From: Gonium pectorale | Taxonomy: Eukaryota; Chlorophyta; Chlorophyceae; Chlamydomonadales; Volvocaceae | Assembly (NCBI GenBank): GCA_001584585.1 | Contig: LSYV01000033.1 | Coordinates: 997,933-1,061,932, forward strand | Length of the DNA: 64,000 nucleotides | Direction of reading: 5' to 3' | In this document: positions 23,014 to 35,900 of the stretch, in pieces | Position numbering within the stretch: position 1 is the first letter of the stretch | Layout: every line of letters begins with the position of its first letter | Notes under the pieces: model-generated | Databases searched by the model: none | What the model saw: only the letters and a program-made list of their open reading frames with translations | Told to the model about the DNA's origin: nothing | Made by a program: the position numbers and the translations under genes

Positions 23014-24787
23014 TAGACCCGTGTGTGTCGTGCGCCTATCCTGGAGGTTGAGGAGTGGTCGCATGGCAATGCCCCATCAGCGCTTCGCTGGCGATGCAAT
23101 ACCGTAAGAATATCGTACACGAGGTTCTTGACGCCCCCTGGGCGGATGTATCCGTTGCCCTGATTGCGCCCTCCTGAGCTTATCGTGAGCGTCTTTGGTC
23201 AGATGCAAGTGCCTGATCGGATGCAAGTGCGTGCACCCGTCATGTGACCGGATGTCCTAATGACGTTTCGCCTACCGTAGTCAACCACAGGCCGCGTGCT
23301 CGGGCAAGTACGTTGGCAGCACGCACGCCCCTGTGCCCGCCGTGAGGGCTTGCTGGCGTGACGGGGCTGTTGAGGTGGGCCGGCAATCCTGACGTTCTTA
23401 TGGCCACGGGGCGTTGCGTGGGGTGCGCAAAAAGGGGTCTTGCGGTTTGCTTTCTCCTGGACAATGGAGGGACGGCAGGGACTTCCGTCGTCAAACCCCA
23501 TGAGCAAGGCGTACTCACACCCCGACATATGCGATTGCGGGCTTTATGATGGCTGGGGAACTGGAGAAGTCCTGCCTGGAAACGATGAGTTCGGTCCATG
23601 CGCAAGCTTGAAGCGCTAACTTGGCTGTGTCGTAAGCGCCCGTTGGCGGACACCATGTTGCATGTACATAGCTGCATTGTGCCTGAATATAATGTCTCGT
23701 CCTTATTGTTGCCGTGCTCTGCCGTGAAGCGCACAAGGGTACGTATGCATAACAATATCGCCAGCTCCCGATTTGCCTGGGTGATATGATGGCGGCGAGC
23801 CCCAGTTCGTATGCTTCGTTTGCCGTCCAGTGGTCGAGAAACGAACCTTAAGTTTTCGAGCATTCTGAATAGGTAAAGAAGCGGCTCCGTGTCGGACGCA
23901 ACGGATGGTGGACGTCCTGCAAGGCCAGTATGCAATTGTACGCGTGCTGCTTGGGCCGGCACTTCGGGGTGAGCAGTGGGCCGCGCGGGGTGCATTCTGT
24001 GGCCTGCGGCGCTGGGTACGCTTGCATAGGTGTGCGGTCCGGCGGGTGTCCGCTGCAGTACGTCCGTGGCGTAGGGTGAGATTGGTTTGTTGGAGCGAGT
24101 CCTTTCGTTATGGTTTCCCACAGGCAAGGACGCGTTTTCGAGTGGCAAAAGCAGGTGGTGGTAACACTCGAGTCCGGCAGTTTGGGTGCAGTCATGGAAA
24201 GGGAATTAACGGGACCGCAAGGGGCCAGGTTCGCTTCCCACGGTGCCACAATGCAGCTAAGGAATGGATGCAGGGATTGGCGCGCCTTGCAGCGAGGGAC
24301 ACTTACCAAGTCATGATGTGCTGCTGGCGTGCATGACAACGAGCTTCCGTACGACTACGGCATCCTGCTGGGGGGAAGCTGGCGGGGCAGATGTAACCCA
24401 GCCGCTAGACAGCATAGCCACCAAGTAGCAGAATTGCAATGATTGGCGCCTTTCTGGACTAGCTGACCAGAACATGCCGGGGCGTTGATTCATAAGGACG
24501 GCGCAACTGGGACACCAAATGCCTAAAGCTACTTCCCCTTCGTGCTACTGTTAGCAGCAGGTATTCGGCCCGGACAGGAGGCGACAGCTGTCCTTGTTCA
24601 TGCACTTAGCCCTACGAAGTCCGCGCACGTAGAACCGCTACACTACCCCAGTTTGTGGGCTAGCTGCTGGATTGTGCTTGGGTGGTTTGGGAGCTGTGCT
24701 ATACGAACACTACCTGTATCTGACTTCCTCTTCGCTCGGCTGTTGCAGAGGTTACTATTGGCTGCACGCAAACAAATCAAGGGCGTC
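23014..24787. other. Intergenic between the tandem glycine-rich genes
   Basis: 1.8 kb of lower-GC DNA without recognisable coding domains. ORFs at 23905-24336 (plus) and 23848-24339 (minus) overlap each other and match nothing I know. The right end should hold the promoter, 5' UTR and perhaps a first exon of copy 2. Confidence 0.5.
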
Positions 24788-27700
24788 ATGACCACGCTTA
24801 TCGATGCCAACCTGGTTGCAGCAGAGCCGGTTGGGCACGTGGCCAGCATGCTGCGCCTGCTTCACGCAGCGGACTGCTTCCCCAGGGGTGAGGAGGTCCC
24901 TGCCCATCCCGACACACGGAGCGCCACGAGGCAGGGCGACAGTGCCATGAAGCCAGTTTACTGATTCCCCGGGATCCTCTTACCACCAGGCGGCCTGTAC
25001 ACGGGGTATTACGCCCTCGCGGCGTGCGTCCGCTACGAGCGCGTCTGGACCAAGATGATGACCAAGGCCGGCGCCTTGCATACGCCGCCCCTGGACGTGG
25101 CGTTTGCATGGTGCGCAAACAGTTTGCGGCTTGGAGTCGCTGCCAGTGGCTCCACTCTCACGCCTAACCCCGTGTCCCCCCTTCGGAGCAGGTTCGTCCA
25201 CCGGCAGGTCGACCCCCGCGCCTACCGAATCTGCACGACCGCCCTGGGCTGCGAGGTGCCACACCCGACAACGCGCCAGGCTTTTGGCTTTGGAATGAAG
25301 TTCCGCACCAGTTGGGATTTGGTGTCCCGGCAGCAGCCCTCGTGGCCGCCTCCTGCCCCGGGTTCCTCACAAGACGTGGCAAGCCTCCTCGCGGCACCTT
25401 TGGTTCCAGGAGAGAAGCCCGCGTTCGCGGTCGGACTGGTGAGTTCTATCGGCGGGGAGGCATGTAACTGGGTACAACCATTATGCCATAGTGGCGGGAG
25501 TCGGACATACGCCAGTGTTTGGGGCCGCGTTGCCTAACGTTGCACTGCCCGGGTTATGCACCCTTCAAGTGCCCTGACGCTCATACCGTACATTGAAGTG
25601 CCTGTGTGCATAGTCAGCATACGTGCCGATGCACCTTGGCCAAGGGAATCGTGAGCCTTGTATGCGTGCGTTATTGAGCGTGCCCGTGTGTGGCCATTAA
25701 TTCCGTGCGTGGTCCCGTGTCACATGTGCGCGTCCTTCATGCTTCGCCCCTCCGGCAGTACACCTGCCTCCCCCGGCTTGCCTGGCAGCTGCGCACCTGG
25801 CTGCGGCCACACTTCCTGGACGGGGCGTTCCTGGAGCAGGCCAAGAAGAGGTGGGGCGGGCTGGGGGGCAGGAGGCACAAGACCCCAGTGGAGGCAGATA
25901 GGCGAATCTTGGCCCCGTCCTACTCTCCCTCCCCTTTCCGTCGGCCCTCCCTCCCCGCGCGCGCCCTCGCAGGTACGGGCGCTTCCTGGCGCTCCACGCC
26001 GCCCACCCCTCCGTCCCGCTGGTGCCGGCCGCCGACATTGCCCTGCTGTGGCACACGCACCTGGGGCTCAGTGGCGAGTACGAGGCGGCGTGCGGGAAGC
26101 TTTTCGGCGCCAAGTCCGAGGGCGGCTGGGCCGAGCCGTCCGCTTGGCGGCCCGACTACCTGAGCATGGGGCCGGAGCAGATGGCGGAGGCGTACGGCAA
26201 TACGGCCAATCTGTATGTCGAGGCGCACGGTGCGTTTTCCATCGTAATGTTAGGGATACCCGTAAAGCGCCACAATGATGGATTCTCATTTATGTGAGCC
26301 CACGGCATGGTGCCAACCGAGGCACGCGGTGCCCAATGTAGTAGATACTGGTATGTTTTGGTGTAGCTCCCAGAGTCTTCGGATTTGCTGGTGTGTTGGC
26401 AAGGAACGCGCGCGGTGTTTTGCGTGACACGTCTTTCGGCGGAGCTGGCCACGGCCCGCGCATGCCTCCCATTTATTGTGAACGGTGCCCGTGAACACTG
26501 CGGCCTTCTCCAGGCGAACCATACGACGACGCTGACACCGCGTGGCTGCCCCCGGACGTGGCGTACCCGCTGGCGATGGCCGGAAGCCCCCTGGGGTCCC
26601 TTCTGTGGGTCTTCGACACCAACCCTCAGCGGGAAGGGCAGGAGGCGGCCATCACGGCCGCGGCGACGGCAGCGGGCCTGGCTTTTCCGCCGGCGGAGGC
26701 ACCGGTGGCGCGCAGCGGCGCTCACAGCCTGTTCGCGGCATGGCTGGCGGCGCGGCGGGCGGACCAGTACTTTGGCGCGCAGGCCTGCTGCCGCTGTATT
26801 GGTGCCGGAGCTTCAGCGTATGACGCCACGCTCAAGTGCGTCAGCCGCCCTGTGGCTGCTGCCGCCCTGTGGCTCTGCCTCATGGGGCTGGGTGTCGCTT
26901 GTGGGGTTCTGTCCGCGCAGAGATTGAACTTGCTCGTACTGGCGCACACACACTGTGCCTTTGCTAACTACCTCTTAGGCCTCTTTCCTGCACTCTGTCA
27001 TGTGTACGTTGCACACTGCGTATGCACCGCCCCCGGTTTATTCGGCATTCGAACTGGTCACGTGCGCCGGTGCAACGTTCCCACTGCTGTTGTTTGCACA
27101 TGCATGCGAGCCATGTCGTTGCCTCCGCATGCCACCCCTCACGAACAGGCACGTGTGCGCTGCGCTGGTGTCGGTGTCGTACTTCCTGGAGGCTCCGGCG
27201 GAGGACACGGTAGGCAGGCTTTGGACAAGGCCACTTGCGTGCGCACCTCGCAAACATGCGTGTTTACCCATCTCTGCTGTCCGTGCTGAAGGGCTTTTCT
27301 CATACCAACCCCATATCCGGTGGTGTGATTGCTCTTTCTGTATGTCCTTCCTGCGTATCCTGGCCCCGCGTAGCACCCCTACTTCGGATGCATCCAAGTC
27401 CGGCCGGGCTCCTGGAGGCCCGCGGTGGACCAGGCCGGTGGGTACACACATGGGGGTCCCTTGCCCTGGGTAACCCACTGTGCACTGAGGCTGCACAGGC
27501 TTGTAAGAGCCCCTGCCTTACACTGCCGCCTCTTTGTTGTCCAGCTGTACACAGTCAGACGTGCGCCTCCTCCCCTTCTCTGCAAAACCGATTGGTTACT
27601 TGGGCCCTCCCGTATCGCTGCAGCCAAGCCGGGCTTCAGCCTCACCCACCCGCACAGCTCGCTGGCGGGCCCCAACGCCAGCTATCTGGACGGCCTGGAG

Positions 27701-28237
27701 ATCCTCCTTCGGTCCCAGGCCTCTGCTCCCCCGCAGGTGGCGGTCGGGAAGGGCGGCAAGGCGCCCATCCCCTCCCTGGACAACCCGCTATGGCATATCC
27801 TGTCACGGCCCGGCTTCACGGACCGCATGAAGGCGCATCTGTACCTGGCCTGGGACATGGCGTCAGAGAAGGACGTCGGGAAGATGGCCCGGGTGTACCG
27901 CCAGCGCCGCTCCAGCTACAGGGGCTGTGCCGTGTACGGCACATCCGATTACTACCTGGTCGCGCAGTACCCGTACTACTATGGCGGCGGTGACGGCGGC
28001 GGTGGCGGAGGCTTCGACCTCGTGGGTGCCGAAGGTGGCGGCGGAGGTGGCTTGGGCGGAGGCGGTGGCTGGGGCGGAGGCGGCGGGGACGGAGGTGGAG
28101 GTTGGGGAGGCGGCGGTGGCGGGGACGGAGGTGGAGGCTGGGGAGGCGGCGACGGTGGAGGCGGTGGCGGCGACGGCGGCGGTGGTGGCGGCGGTGGTGG
28201 CGGCGGCTGCGGTGGAGGTGGTGGTGGAGGCGATTAA
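24788..28237 (+). CDS. Glycine-rich domain (GRDP/DUF1399-type) protein, copy 2
   Basis: Exons: 24788-24887, 24990-25110, 25192-25438, 25759-25850, 25973-26229, 26514-26835, 27149-27209, 27374-27437, 27624-28237; 625 aa ending in TAA. Same order of motifs as copy 1: RYERVW, FVHRQVDPRAYR, ADIALLWHTHLGLSGEYEAA, LLWVFDTNP, CAALVSVSYFLEAPAED, then the KPGFSLTHP segment and a tail of about 80 residues rich in Gly with Trp, Asp and a single Cys. The tail is longer than in copy 1 and has a GGGG-WGG / GGGGD pattern. Exons flanking the WHTH motif are nearly identical at DNA level to copy 1, while introns are mostly unrelated, so the duplication is not very recent or exons are under strong constraint. 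The frame extends upstream of the ATG to LLLAARKQIKG after a good 3' splice site, so an earlier exon is likely. Confidence 0.82.
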
Positions 28238-29689
28238 GGGCGAGAGTGATGTAGTTGCAAGGAGTAAGGGGTGCCTCTGAGCGCCGCTCACCCTGACTGA
28301 GGGTATCGGGTGTTGCCGATGGGGCGGAGGTCGTGCGTTCTCGAGTGCTACCTGCCTGCCTGCCTGGGCGGCAAGCGCACGGCATTTCGAGTCTGCCTCG
28401 AAATGAGTGGCTCTGCACTGGGTTCCATCTGTGCTGCTTATTTATGTATCCTGTCAGGCGCTTAAAGATACCGGTAAAGATACCGGTTCCATAAGGCGGT
28501 GATCTCCAGCAATAGGGGGTGAATATTTCCAAGGCTTTTTCCAAGGCGCTTTCTGCTGATGTATCGATGGCCTGCGGTGATCTCCGTTGCAAACTGCGCT
28601 TGCCCTTGCAAACTGACCTTTCACAAGCCTATATCTTCCTATGGTACCTGTTCGTCATCTTGATGCGTGCGGTTTTGCCGTGCGGATGTGGAGGAGATTG
28701 GAAGTCCGCCTGAATGTGTCTGGTGTGGCGCGGTTAAGTACAGTGTGTGCGCCTTAGCGGATGGCTGAACGGGCGCGCCTCAGCAGTTTCGCCTTTCGGC
28801 TGCTGGCTAATGTCTCTCCTATGCTGCAGAGCGCTGAGAGGTGTTTCGTCTGGCTGGGTTCCCGGTACTCCCGGTCAAGCTCTCGTGTTCGTGATTGCAC
28901 ACTGGGGTCAGCAGCGACAACGTTCGGAAGGGACAGTGCGAATCAGGACGAGAGGTTTGGGTACGGTCGGTGGAGCATTCTGCCCTGCTGCACCCCATAC
29001 TCGGGCACCCGACGCTGCGTGTGGTTCTGTTTTCTTTGTCCGCTGCGCACTGTCGAGCTAGCCTCGCTGTCCATCGCCCTGAATTAGCCTCCAGGTGCAT
29101 ACCCATGTCGTTGGGGGGCCGTTTTGAGCCGTTTTGGAGCCCGACTTAATAGGAGTGTCCATTCAATCCTGTTTTGTGAGTGCAAGAAGGTGGCTTTTGG
29201 GCGATGCCCAGTGCAAAGGAACACCAACAGTGGGGCGCAACGGATTTTACCCCAGGGTTGTACCACTGAGTCACGGGTTTGTGACTGAAGTCACTGTGCT
29301 CGCTCCCTGACTTCCAAATTACACATTTAATACGCAAACTCAACATAGCATTGGCTCGATTTACAAGGCCTGGTAGGCGGTTTGCCGTACAGACTTCTGA
29401 AGGACCAAGCGCCTGTGGCACGCTAACGCTGCCGTCATTGTCCAGGAGGGAACGGGCAGGCCAGGCAAGAGCTTCACAAACCTTGGAGCGTGCGTTGTGG
29501 CTTGTGTGAAGGCCGTGGCGGCGGCAGTCTTCCTGCCGGGTCGCCAGGACGTGGAAACGCCGCTGTACGGTGTTGGCAGAGGCTGCGGCGTTGAGAACCG
29601 TCCCTCCTTCACCTGCTGCTGTCGGAGGGTGCGGAGGGTGATAGGGCGGCTGCAATCCTGCAAATGACAGTGAGTGGATGCGTGGATCG
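28238..29689. other. Intergenic, no gene seen
   Basis: 3' flank of the second glycine-rich gene, then low-complexity and mid-GC DNA. The stretch near 29100-29150 (CCGTTTTGAGCCGTTTTGG) has an internal near-repeat. Nothing codes convincingly on either strand. Confidence 0.5.
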
Positions 29690-30150
29690 GCCCCCAGGGT
29701 ACCTTTTCGCGCGCACTTGCAGGAAACCGGAAGGGCGCGAGCCATGGCCATGTACTCCTCGGCTATAACCCTCGCCAGCGCAACCGCGTCCGCTGGACGA
29801 CGCTATATGGTGGCCCAAATACCAACGCAAGTCGACGCGACCCTGCTGTGCCGTGCCCGCGGCCACCCGGCCACACGTCTCAACCACCAACGGGTTGTAC
29901 GGTTATCCTTCCAGACGCACGCGCAAGACATATACCTGTACTGCACCGTGCCGAAATGGAAGCTGACCGCGCCCGAGGACACCGCGGCGGCCCGCGCCTG
30001 CCGTTTGTACGACGACGCAGAGCTGCGAGTCCCCCGGCAGCGAACACACAGACCAGCTACCCGCGCGTATCCGCAGCAGCCGGCAAGGCGCCCACCGACA
30101 GGCCGGCGGCGTCGGCGCCTGCGTCTCTCATCTCCACATCACCGCAATGC
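29690..30150 (-). pseudogene. Decayed copy of the 3' end of the 1,858-aa AP2-like gene
   Basis: Minus-strand frame reads DVEMRDAGADAAGLSVGALP and ends at a stop at 30057. The live gene reads DVEMRDAGADAAGLPVGALP before its stop at 32937. The similarity continues on the 3' side into the flank (for example the plus-strand CACGTCTCAACCACCAACGG block at about 29872 and 32410). Compared with 32200-33060, this copy lacks about 380 bp. No upstream exons with intact domains are attached. Confidence 0.75.
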
Positions 30151-30756
30151 CGCAAGCTGCAGCGGCGCCAAGGCGTCAGCGCACCGCAGTGCCACTCCAA
30201 CATCCAGTAGAAAAGCCCTGAAGACGCAAAGAGAGCGGGAAAGGCGGCCTCCAGCCCCACGCCCTCGCCACCGGGGAGCGCCGGGTCCGTTGCCCCACAG
30301 GGGCACGTGAGCGCACCACGGACCCGCGACATGGCCGCCGTGCGTGACGAGCTCCACAGGGGGCAGCTGTTCAAGCACCGACAGGAGGCGTCGGAGGGCG
30401 GGGGCGGGGCAGGGCGGTCAGCGCGTCCGGGGGCAGGAGGGGGGAGCCGCCACGGAGCAACAGGCAGAGAGGGCGGGCTCCGGTAGTGTCGCCCCGGACG
30501 AGAGCCAGCGCCACAGCTGTCCACGGCAGTGGGAGCGGCGGCATCCCGCACATGCCGGCTATCATACGGGCCAGCCAGAAGGGCCGCACGCCGGGCGGTA
30601 ACGTGCGCAACCAGCGCCAGGAGGCCGAACCCAACGGCCGCGGGCGGGAAGGTCAAGTAGCGCTGCTCGATGCCGACACGACGGGAAGCGCGGAGGCGGC
30701 AGGGGCTGCCGCATGCAGGGGAGTGGCGCACCCCCCTGCGCTGAACGCCGCGCTCA

Positions 30757-30830
30757 GCCTGTTGTTTCGACGATCGAGAGAGGAATGCTCCCCAGGGCTT
30801 CTCTACTGAGAATGCCTCCCAACCCACTCC
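30757..30830 (-). repeat. Fragment of dispersed element (FSVEKPWGAF copy)
   Basis: Minus-strand peptide WEAFSVEKPWGAFLSRSSK, homologous in DNA and peptide to 16440-16510. The same minus-strand frame continues to about 30060, ending in the decayed AP2-gene copy. Confidence 0.6.
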
Positions 30831-31439
30831 GCCCCCCCCCCCGCCCCCCCCTTGGCAACTCGTACCCAGTCCTCGACCCCACGACTGGCTCAGGGGCAAA
30901 GGTGCCGTACAGACACTGGGTATGTATGGTAGCTAGCACGCTCCCTGCAATCCCATGGTCACTTCACTTGCATCCACCATCGTAGCCGAACGTGACCGTG
31001 ACTACGGAGGCAACCGTGTCATCCGGCGATGACCTTGGCAGCCCACAGCATTGCCAGCAGTCAGTGCAACGCCCAGAGAGGCTGCCTGTGGCCACACGTC
31101 CCGACCACCATCAGATGCAGGGCCATCCTTCTGAACGCACGCTGATTCGCTGAAGATGGACACCTGTACGAAGCCGGCTGCACCCGAGCTCGGCTCACGC
31201 CGACGGTCCGTGCTCGTGTCGTTACCTGCCGTAATCACGGCTTCACGGGCAGCGAGTGCCAAGAAAGCAAAAGGAAAGCACGAGCTACCTCCACGGTCAT
31301 ACACATTCAAAGGGCGTTTCCGTCCAGTAGGGCGCCTGGTAGGAGGCATGGCGGGCGGAAGCCAAGACGGCGCGAACACTGCGGAGCCCAGCGTGCGTTT
31401 CCCGCGCAGTTACAGGCAGAGCAGTGTACCCACCTCCCG
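30831..31439. other. Intergenic between relic copies
   Basis: Poly-C runs at 30831-30850, then sequence with no recognised gene on either strand. Confidence 0.4.
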
Positions 31440-32000
31440 AGAGTGCGTCCGATGGTCAAAGCCAGTTTGTCCCTCCTGCGTTCGCCTTCTCGCCAAATAC
31501 CCGACGCGTGAGCCACAGCCAACGCGCGCCTATAACCATGTGCCAGGGTCGCCCAAACCCAGCCACACATCTGAAGTTCCCTAGGCGTATGCTCACATAG
31601 TCGGGAGCCCGCAGCCCAGCCCCAGCACCGTGCCTGGCCTCAACAGACCCCCCATGCGCCACCGGCGTCTGCGCCTGTGCAACCAGTACAGCTCCTTCGG
31701 CGCTGCACCGTTTGGGGGCAGGCGCACTAATGCCTGCAGCGTCGCCACGGGCCGGGCCGGCGACCAGCTGCAGCTCAGATAATTTGGAGCAGCTGTGGAG
31801 GGCCCGCCTTGCCGCATACGTGCGGGAGGCGTTGCGGGTACCGCTCGGGGTGCTGGCCACGGCTGCCGACCTGGCCTCCCTGCCTCCGCGAATTGCTCAT
31901 AATAAGTAATATCTTGGGTGGCGGCCTGGCGGGGACCGGGGAGGTCGCGGACGCTGCCTGGCGCGACGCCAACGCTGCTGGTGATATCATGCCTGCAGTC
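31440..32000 (-). pseudogene. Second truncated copy of the 1,858-aa AP2-like gene
   Basis: Two collinear remnants. At about 31945-31995 the minus strand reads DITSSVGVAPGSVRDLPG, against the start of the live gene DTTSGVGIAPGGVPDLSA. At about 31440-31480 and 31600-31760 the DNA matches the 3' region of the live gene around 32640-32990 (for example CCACCGGCGTCTGCGCCTG against CCACCGGCGTCGACGCCTG). The middle of the gene is deleted. Orientation equals that of the parent. Confidence 0.6.
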
Positions 32001-32936
32001 TGCTGATGCTGCCTGCTGCCCGTGAACTGCTCGGAATCGTGGCCTCCCCTGGCGGCATGCTGTGTTCCTCGGTGTCGGGAGTACTGGCTGGGCGTTGGGA
32101 GCAAAGGCGAGGTCTGTCCCTCCCGCCATCATTGCTTCACCTGATACCGGAAACAAAGATGGAGCGCCTGCATTCCTGCATATGGTACTCTGCTCCAAAG
32201 AGTCGACAAGTCCAGGATATCGTTTCGCGCGCATTACACAAGTCAGTCAATACGAGGGGCGTGAGCCATTGCCATGAGTCCTTGGCTATGCAATCGCCAG
32301 CGCCACCGCGTCTGCTGGACGCTATATGGTGGCGTAAACACCAATGCAATTCGACGCAACACGATTCCGCGGTGCGGCCCCTCGTTCCGTGCCCGCGGCC
32401 ACCCGGCCACACGTCTCAACCACCAACGGGTTGTACGGGTATCCTTTACACGCACGCTCAAGACGTACACCTGTACTGCACCGCGCCGAAATGGAAGCTG
32501 ACTCCGCCCGAGAAACACCGCCAAGCAGAGCGGCCCCGCGCCTGCCGTATGTACGACGACGCAGAGCTGCGAGTCCCCCGGCAGCGCGAACACAGACCAG
32601 CTACCCGTGCGTATCCGAAAACGTGCCTGCACCATCCAACAGCTCATGCCCGATGGTCCATGCCAGTTTGCCGCTCCTGCACACGCCCTACGGTTCGAGC
32701 ACCCGCGCGCGGGCTTGGGAAACCAACAGCCGGCGTACCCCCAAACCAATCACAGTGGGCGCTAGGGTGTTCCTCCCAATTCACCAACACACGCGCACAC
32801 ATCGATCCGTACTCTACAGCAGCCGTCTATCCCGGCCGTGGGCAGCCGCCCGCGCCGCAGCCGCAACACCCGGCCCCGTGCCTGCCTGGCCGCTACAGCG
32901 CCCCAACCGCCACCGGCGTCGACGCCTGCGCAAGCG

Positions 32937-35900
32937 CTAGTGCTCCATCGGCGCCGCGCCGCCGCCATCGTGGGGCAGGTGCGCCAACGTGTGCAACGCA
33001 GCCGGCAAGGCGCCCACCGGCAGGCCAGCGGCGTCGGCGCCTGCGTCTCTCATCTCCACATCAGCGCCGCCTCCGACCGGGATGCCGCAGCCCGCCGCCT
33101 CGGGCTCCTCATCCCCCAGGGCCACCTCCACAATCAGTCCCTCGTCTGCCACCTCAAGCGGCGTCGCCTGCATCTGCAGGGCCGCGGGCTGCACGTCCAG
33201 GGCCGCCGGCGGCAGATGCAGCGGCGGCGCCGGATGCGCGTGCGGGACCGGTGGCAGCGTGTGCAGCGGAGCTGGGGGAGCGAGCACGGGGCCGGGCGCA
33301 GGCTGTTGGGGTGCCTGCGGCTGCGCCTGGAACGGCACCTGTGGCGCGGGAGCCTGCAGCGGCAGCGGGGCCGCCGGGGGCAGCACCAGCGCGGGTGGAG
33401 CCGCCAGCACCGGCAGCTGCAGCTGCACCGGCAGGACCTGCAGCTGCGGCACAGGCGGCAGCGGGGCAGGGCCCGGGGGCTGCACCGCGGCGCCTCCCGC
33501 CACCAGTGCCGCCAGCGACGCCATGGCAGCGGCTTGCGGCTGCGTTGACAACGGAGGATGCACGGCAGCACCTCCTGTCGCCGGCGCAGCCGATGGCACA
33601 GCAGCGTCGGTCGGCCCGGCCGGCGCCGCGGGTGCTGCCAAGACCATCGGAGCGGTGCCTTGAGGCACGGGCTGCGCCGGCGCAGCTGCCGCGTCGGGAC
33701 CGGCCCCCGTCCCCGCCCCTGCGACCGCCACCGCTTGTTCCGGCCCAATCGGCAACGGCACCGCTGCGCCCTCACCGTCCGCAGGCGCTGCGACATCGCC
33801 GTTGGCGCTGCCCCCGCTGCCGGCCGCGGCTCCCTGCTGCGCCGCCGCCGCCTCCGCCTCCCGCTGCTGCTTCTCCAGTAACTGGTGCTGCTGCAACTGC
33901 ATCAACCTGTAACGGCGAGTCGGGATAGGAGCGAACGGCACCTCGGTGCTCGCCATCCAAGTCGGCGCGACAGCTTCCGTGCCCTCGTCAGCACAGAAGC
34001 ACAGCACATCAAACAAACGCCCCTCCCCCCCCCAGGTGCGTGGGAACGAGGGTCTGCAGGACCCAAGCCCTGTACGGCACCAGGACCTGCAGGACCCAAG
34101 CCCTCAACGGCACCTGTGCGCCTGGAGCTGCGCGTAGAGTGTGCGCGCCGCGTCGCCGCCGGCCTGCAGCAGCGCGGGCGCCAGGTCGTGGATGTCGCCG
34201 CGGCCCTTGATGTACGACTGCAGCGCCTCCAGGCTGAGCGCGTCCAGCACGAGGCGCTGCTCGGGGGACAGCCCCAGGTTGAGGTGCGCCGAGGGGCCGC
34301 GCAGCTTGTAGTTGTAGTAGTCGGCGGCGGCGGCGGCGGCCTCTGCGGTGTCGTAGTAGGGGCTGCGAGGGACGGGGACAATGAGCGATAGGAGGGGATC
34401 TGAACCCCAAAATGGCACCGATGCTTGTGGGCATGGCGCTGGCACTACATAATGACGGTGTACGACCGAACCCGGTAGCTGCAAAAGAAGGCTGTGCTGT
34501 GGGGAAGCGCAGCTTCGCCGGACGCACATGGCACCGCCCGTGATGCATCCAGCAGCTCCGGCCCCGCGGCCCCGCGCCCCTACGGCATCCAGTGCACCCA
34601 CGCAGGGCTAGGCGCGCCCCCCGCGCATCGTCCCCCGCGCCGCAAAGCCCGGCCTCACCTGATGATGGCACACCCCTGGTGCGTGATCTGCGCCCGGCAC
34701 ATCCCGTTGCGGCGGAAGATGTACCGATAGTCGGAGCTGCCGCTCCCGGGGTTGGCGCCGGCGCCGGCGCCGCCCCACTCGCCGTCGCCGCCGTCCGAGT
34801 TGCGGCGGGGCCGTGGCGCGGAGACGAGCGCGCCGCCGGCGTCCTCGCCAAGCGTCCCCGGCGCCGCCGGCGACAGGCGCGCCGCGGCGGAGGAGCGCGC
34901 ACGGCTGCGGCCCGACTTGGGCAACACGGCGGGCGGCCGGGAGGTCCACGTGATCTGCCGTACGGTGCCGTATACACGCAGCGTGCTGAGGTCGTCCGCG
35001 AAAGTGCCCCACTCCTGGTTGCCGTCGGCGTAGCGGACCAGCCAGCGGAGGCGCGGCTTCTTGGGGTCGTACGACAGCACCCGCCCGCGCTGGCGCCCGT
35101 CGTCGCCGCGCTCCACCTCGACCTCCAGGCCTACCACGCCCTCGGGGTTTGCCACGGGGGACACGGGCCCCGTGTTGACCGGCTCGGGCCCGCCGTCGAT
35201 GCCAATCATCGTCACGGCCCCCTCCCCCGCCGCCACCGTAAACGGCTGCCGCGCAAAAGCCATGCTCGCCGTCCCGGGCTCGAGGCCCAACATCGGCTCC
35301 AGCTTCACGCGCTTCACCGCCGGGTTGTCGCCGCCGCCGTCGCCGTCGGCGCCGGGCCCGTCCGCGCCATCCGCCGCGCCGGCGCCGTCGGCGCCGGGCA
35401 GCATCCCTGACGGCTGCTGCCCGAGCACGACGTGTCCCCCCGCCGCCGCGACCTCGGCCTGGCGGGCGTCGCGCACCGCCGCCTGCGCGGCCTTGGCCTC
35501 GCGCCGTGCGCGCTTGCCCAGCGTGAGCAGCGCCGAGGCCACCGCCTGCTCGTCGATGAAGCCAGGACGGCGCTTCCGCTGCGGAGACGCCGCGTTGGCG
35601 GCCGCCACCGCGGCAGCGGCGGCGGAGAAGAACGACGGCGGCAGCGGCGGCACGCCCTCCGACGCCAGAATCGGCCGGCGGTAGCCGTGACACAGCCAGG
35701 CTGTGCGGTCGTCGCTGAGGGTGCCCCACTCACCCTCCACGATCGTCGCCGCCGCGCCGTCGGCGGCGCCGTCACTGGCGGCGGCGCCGGCCTTGCTGGC
35801 GCCTGAGGTGTAGGCTTCGACCATTGCAAGCGCCACTGCGCTCGGGTTGTCGGGGTCGTGTGGCGCCTCCGCCTTCACCGCCGGCGTGGCGCCGGACGCG

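Noticed and set aside
23848..24339. Overlapping 140-aa ORFs on both strands
   Set aside because: No domain, no splice context, no homologue recognised. Open frames of this length are expected by chance in GC-rich DNA.
32006..33928. 640-codon plus-strand ORF
   Set aside because: Antisense of the last exon of the 1,858-aa gene; low-complexity Pro/Arg/Ala sequence only. The minus strand has the splice logic and the family signal.
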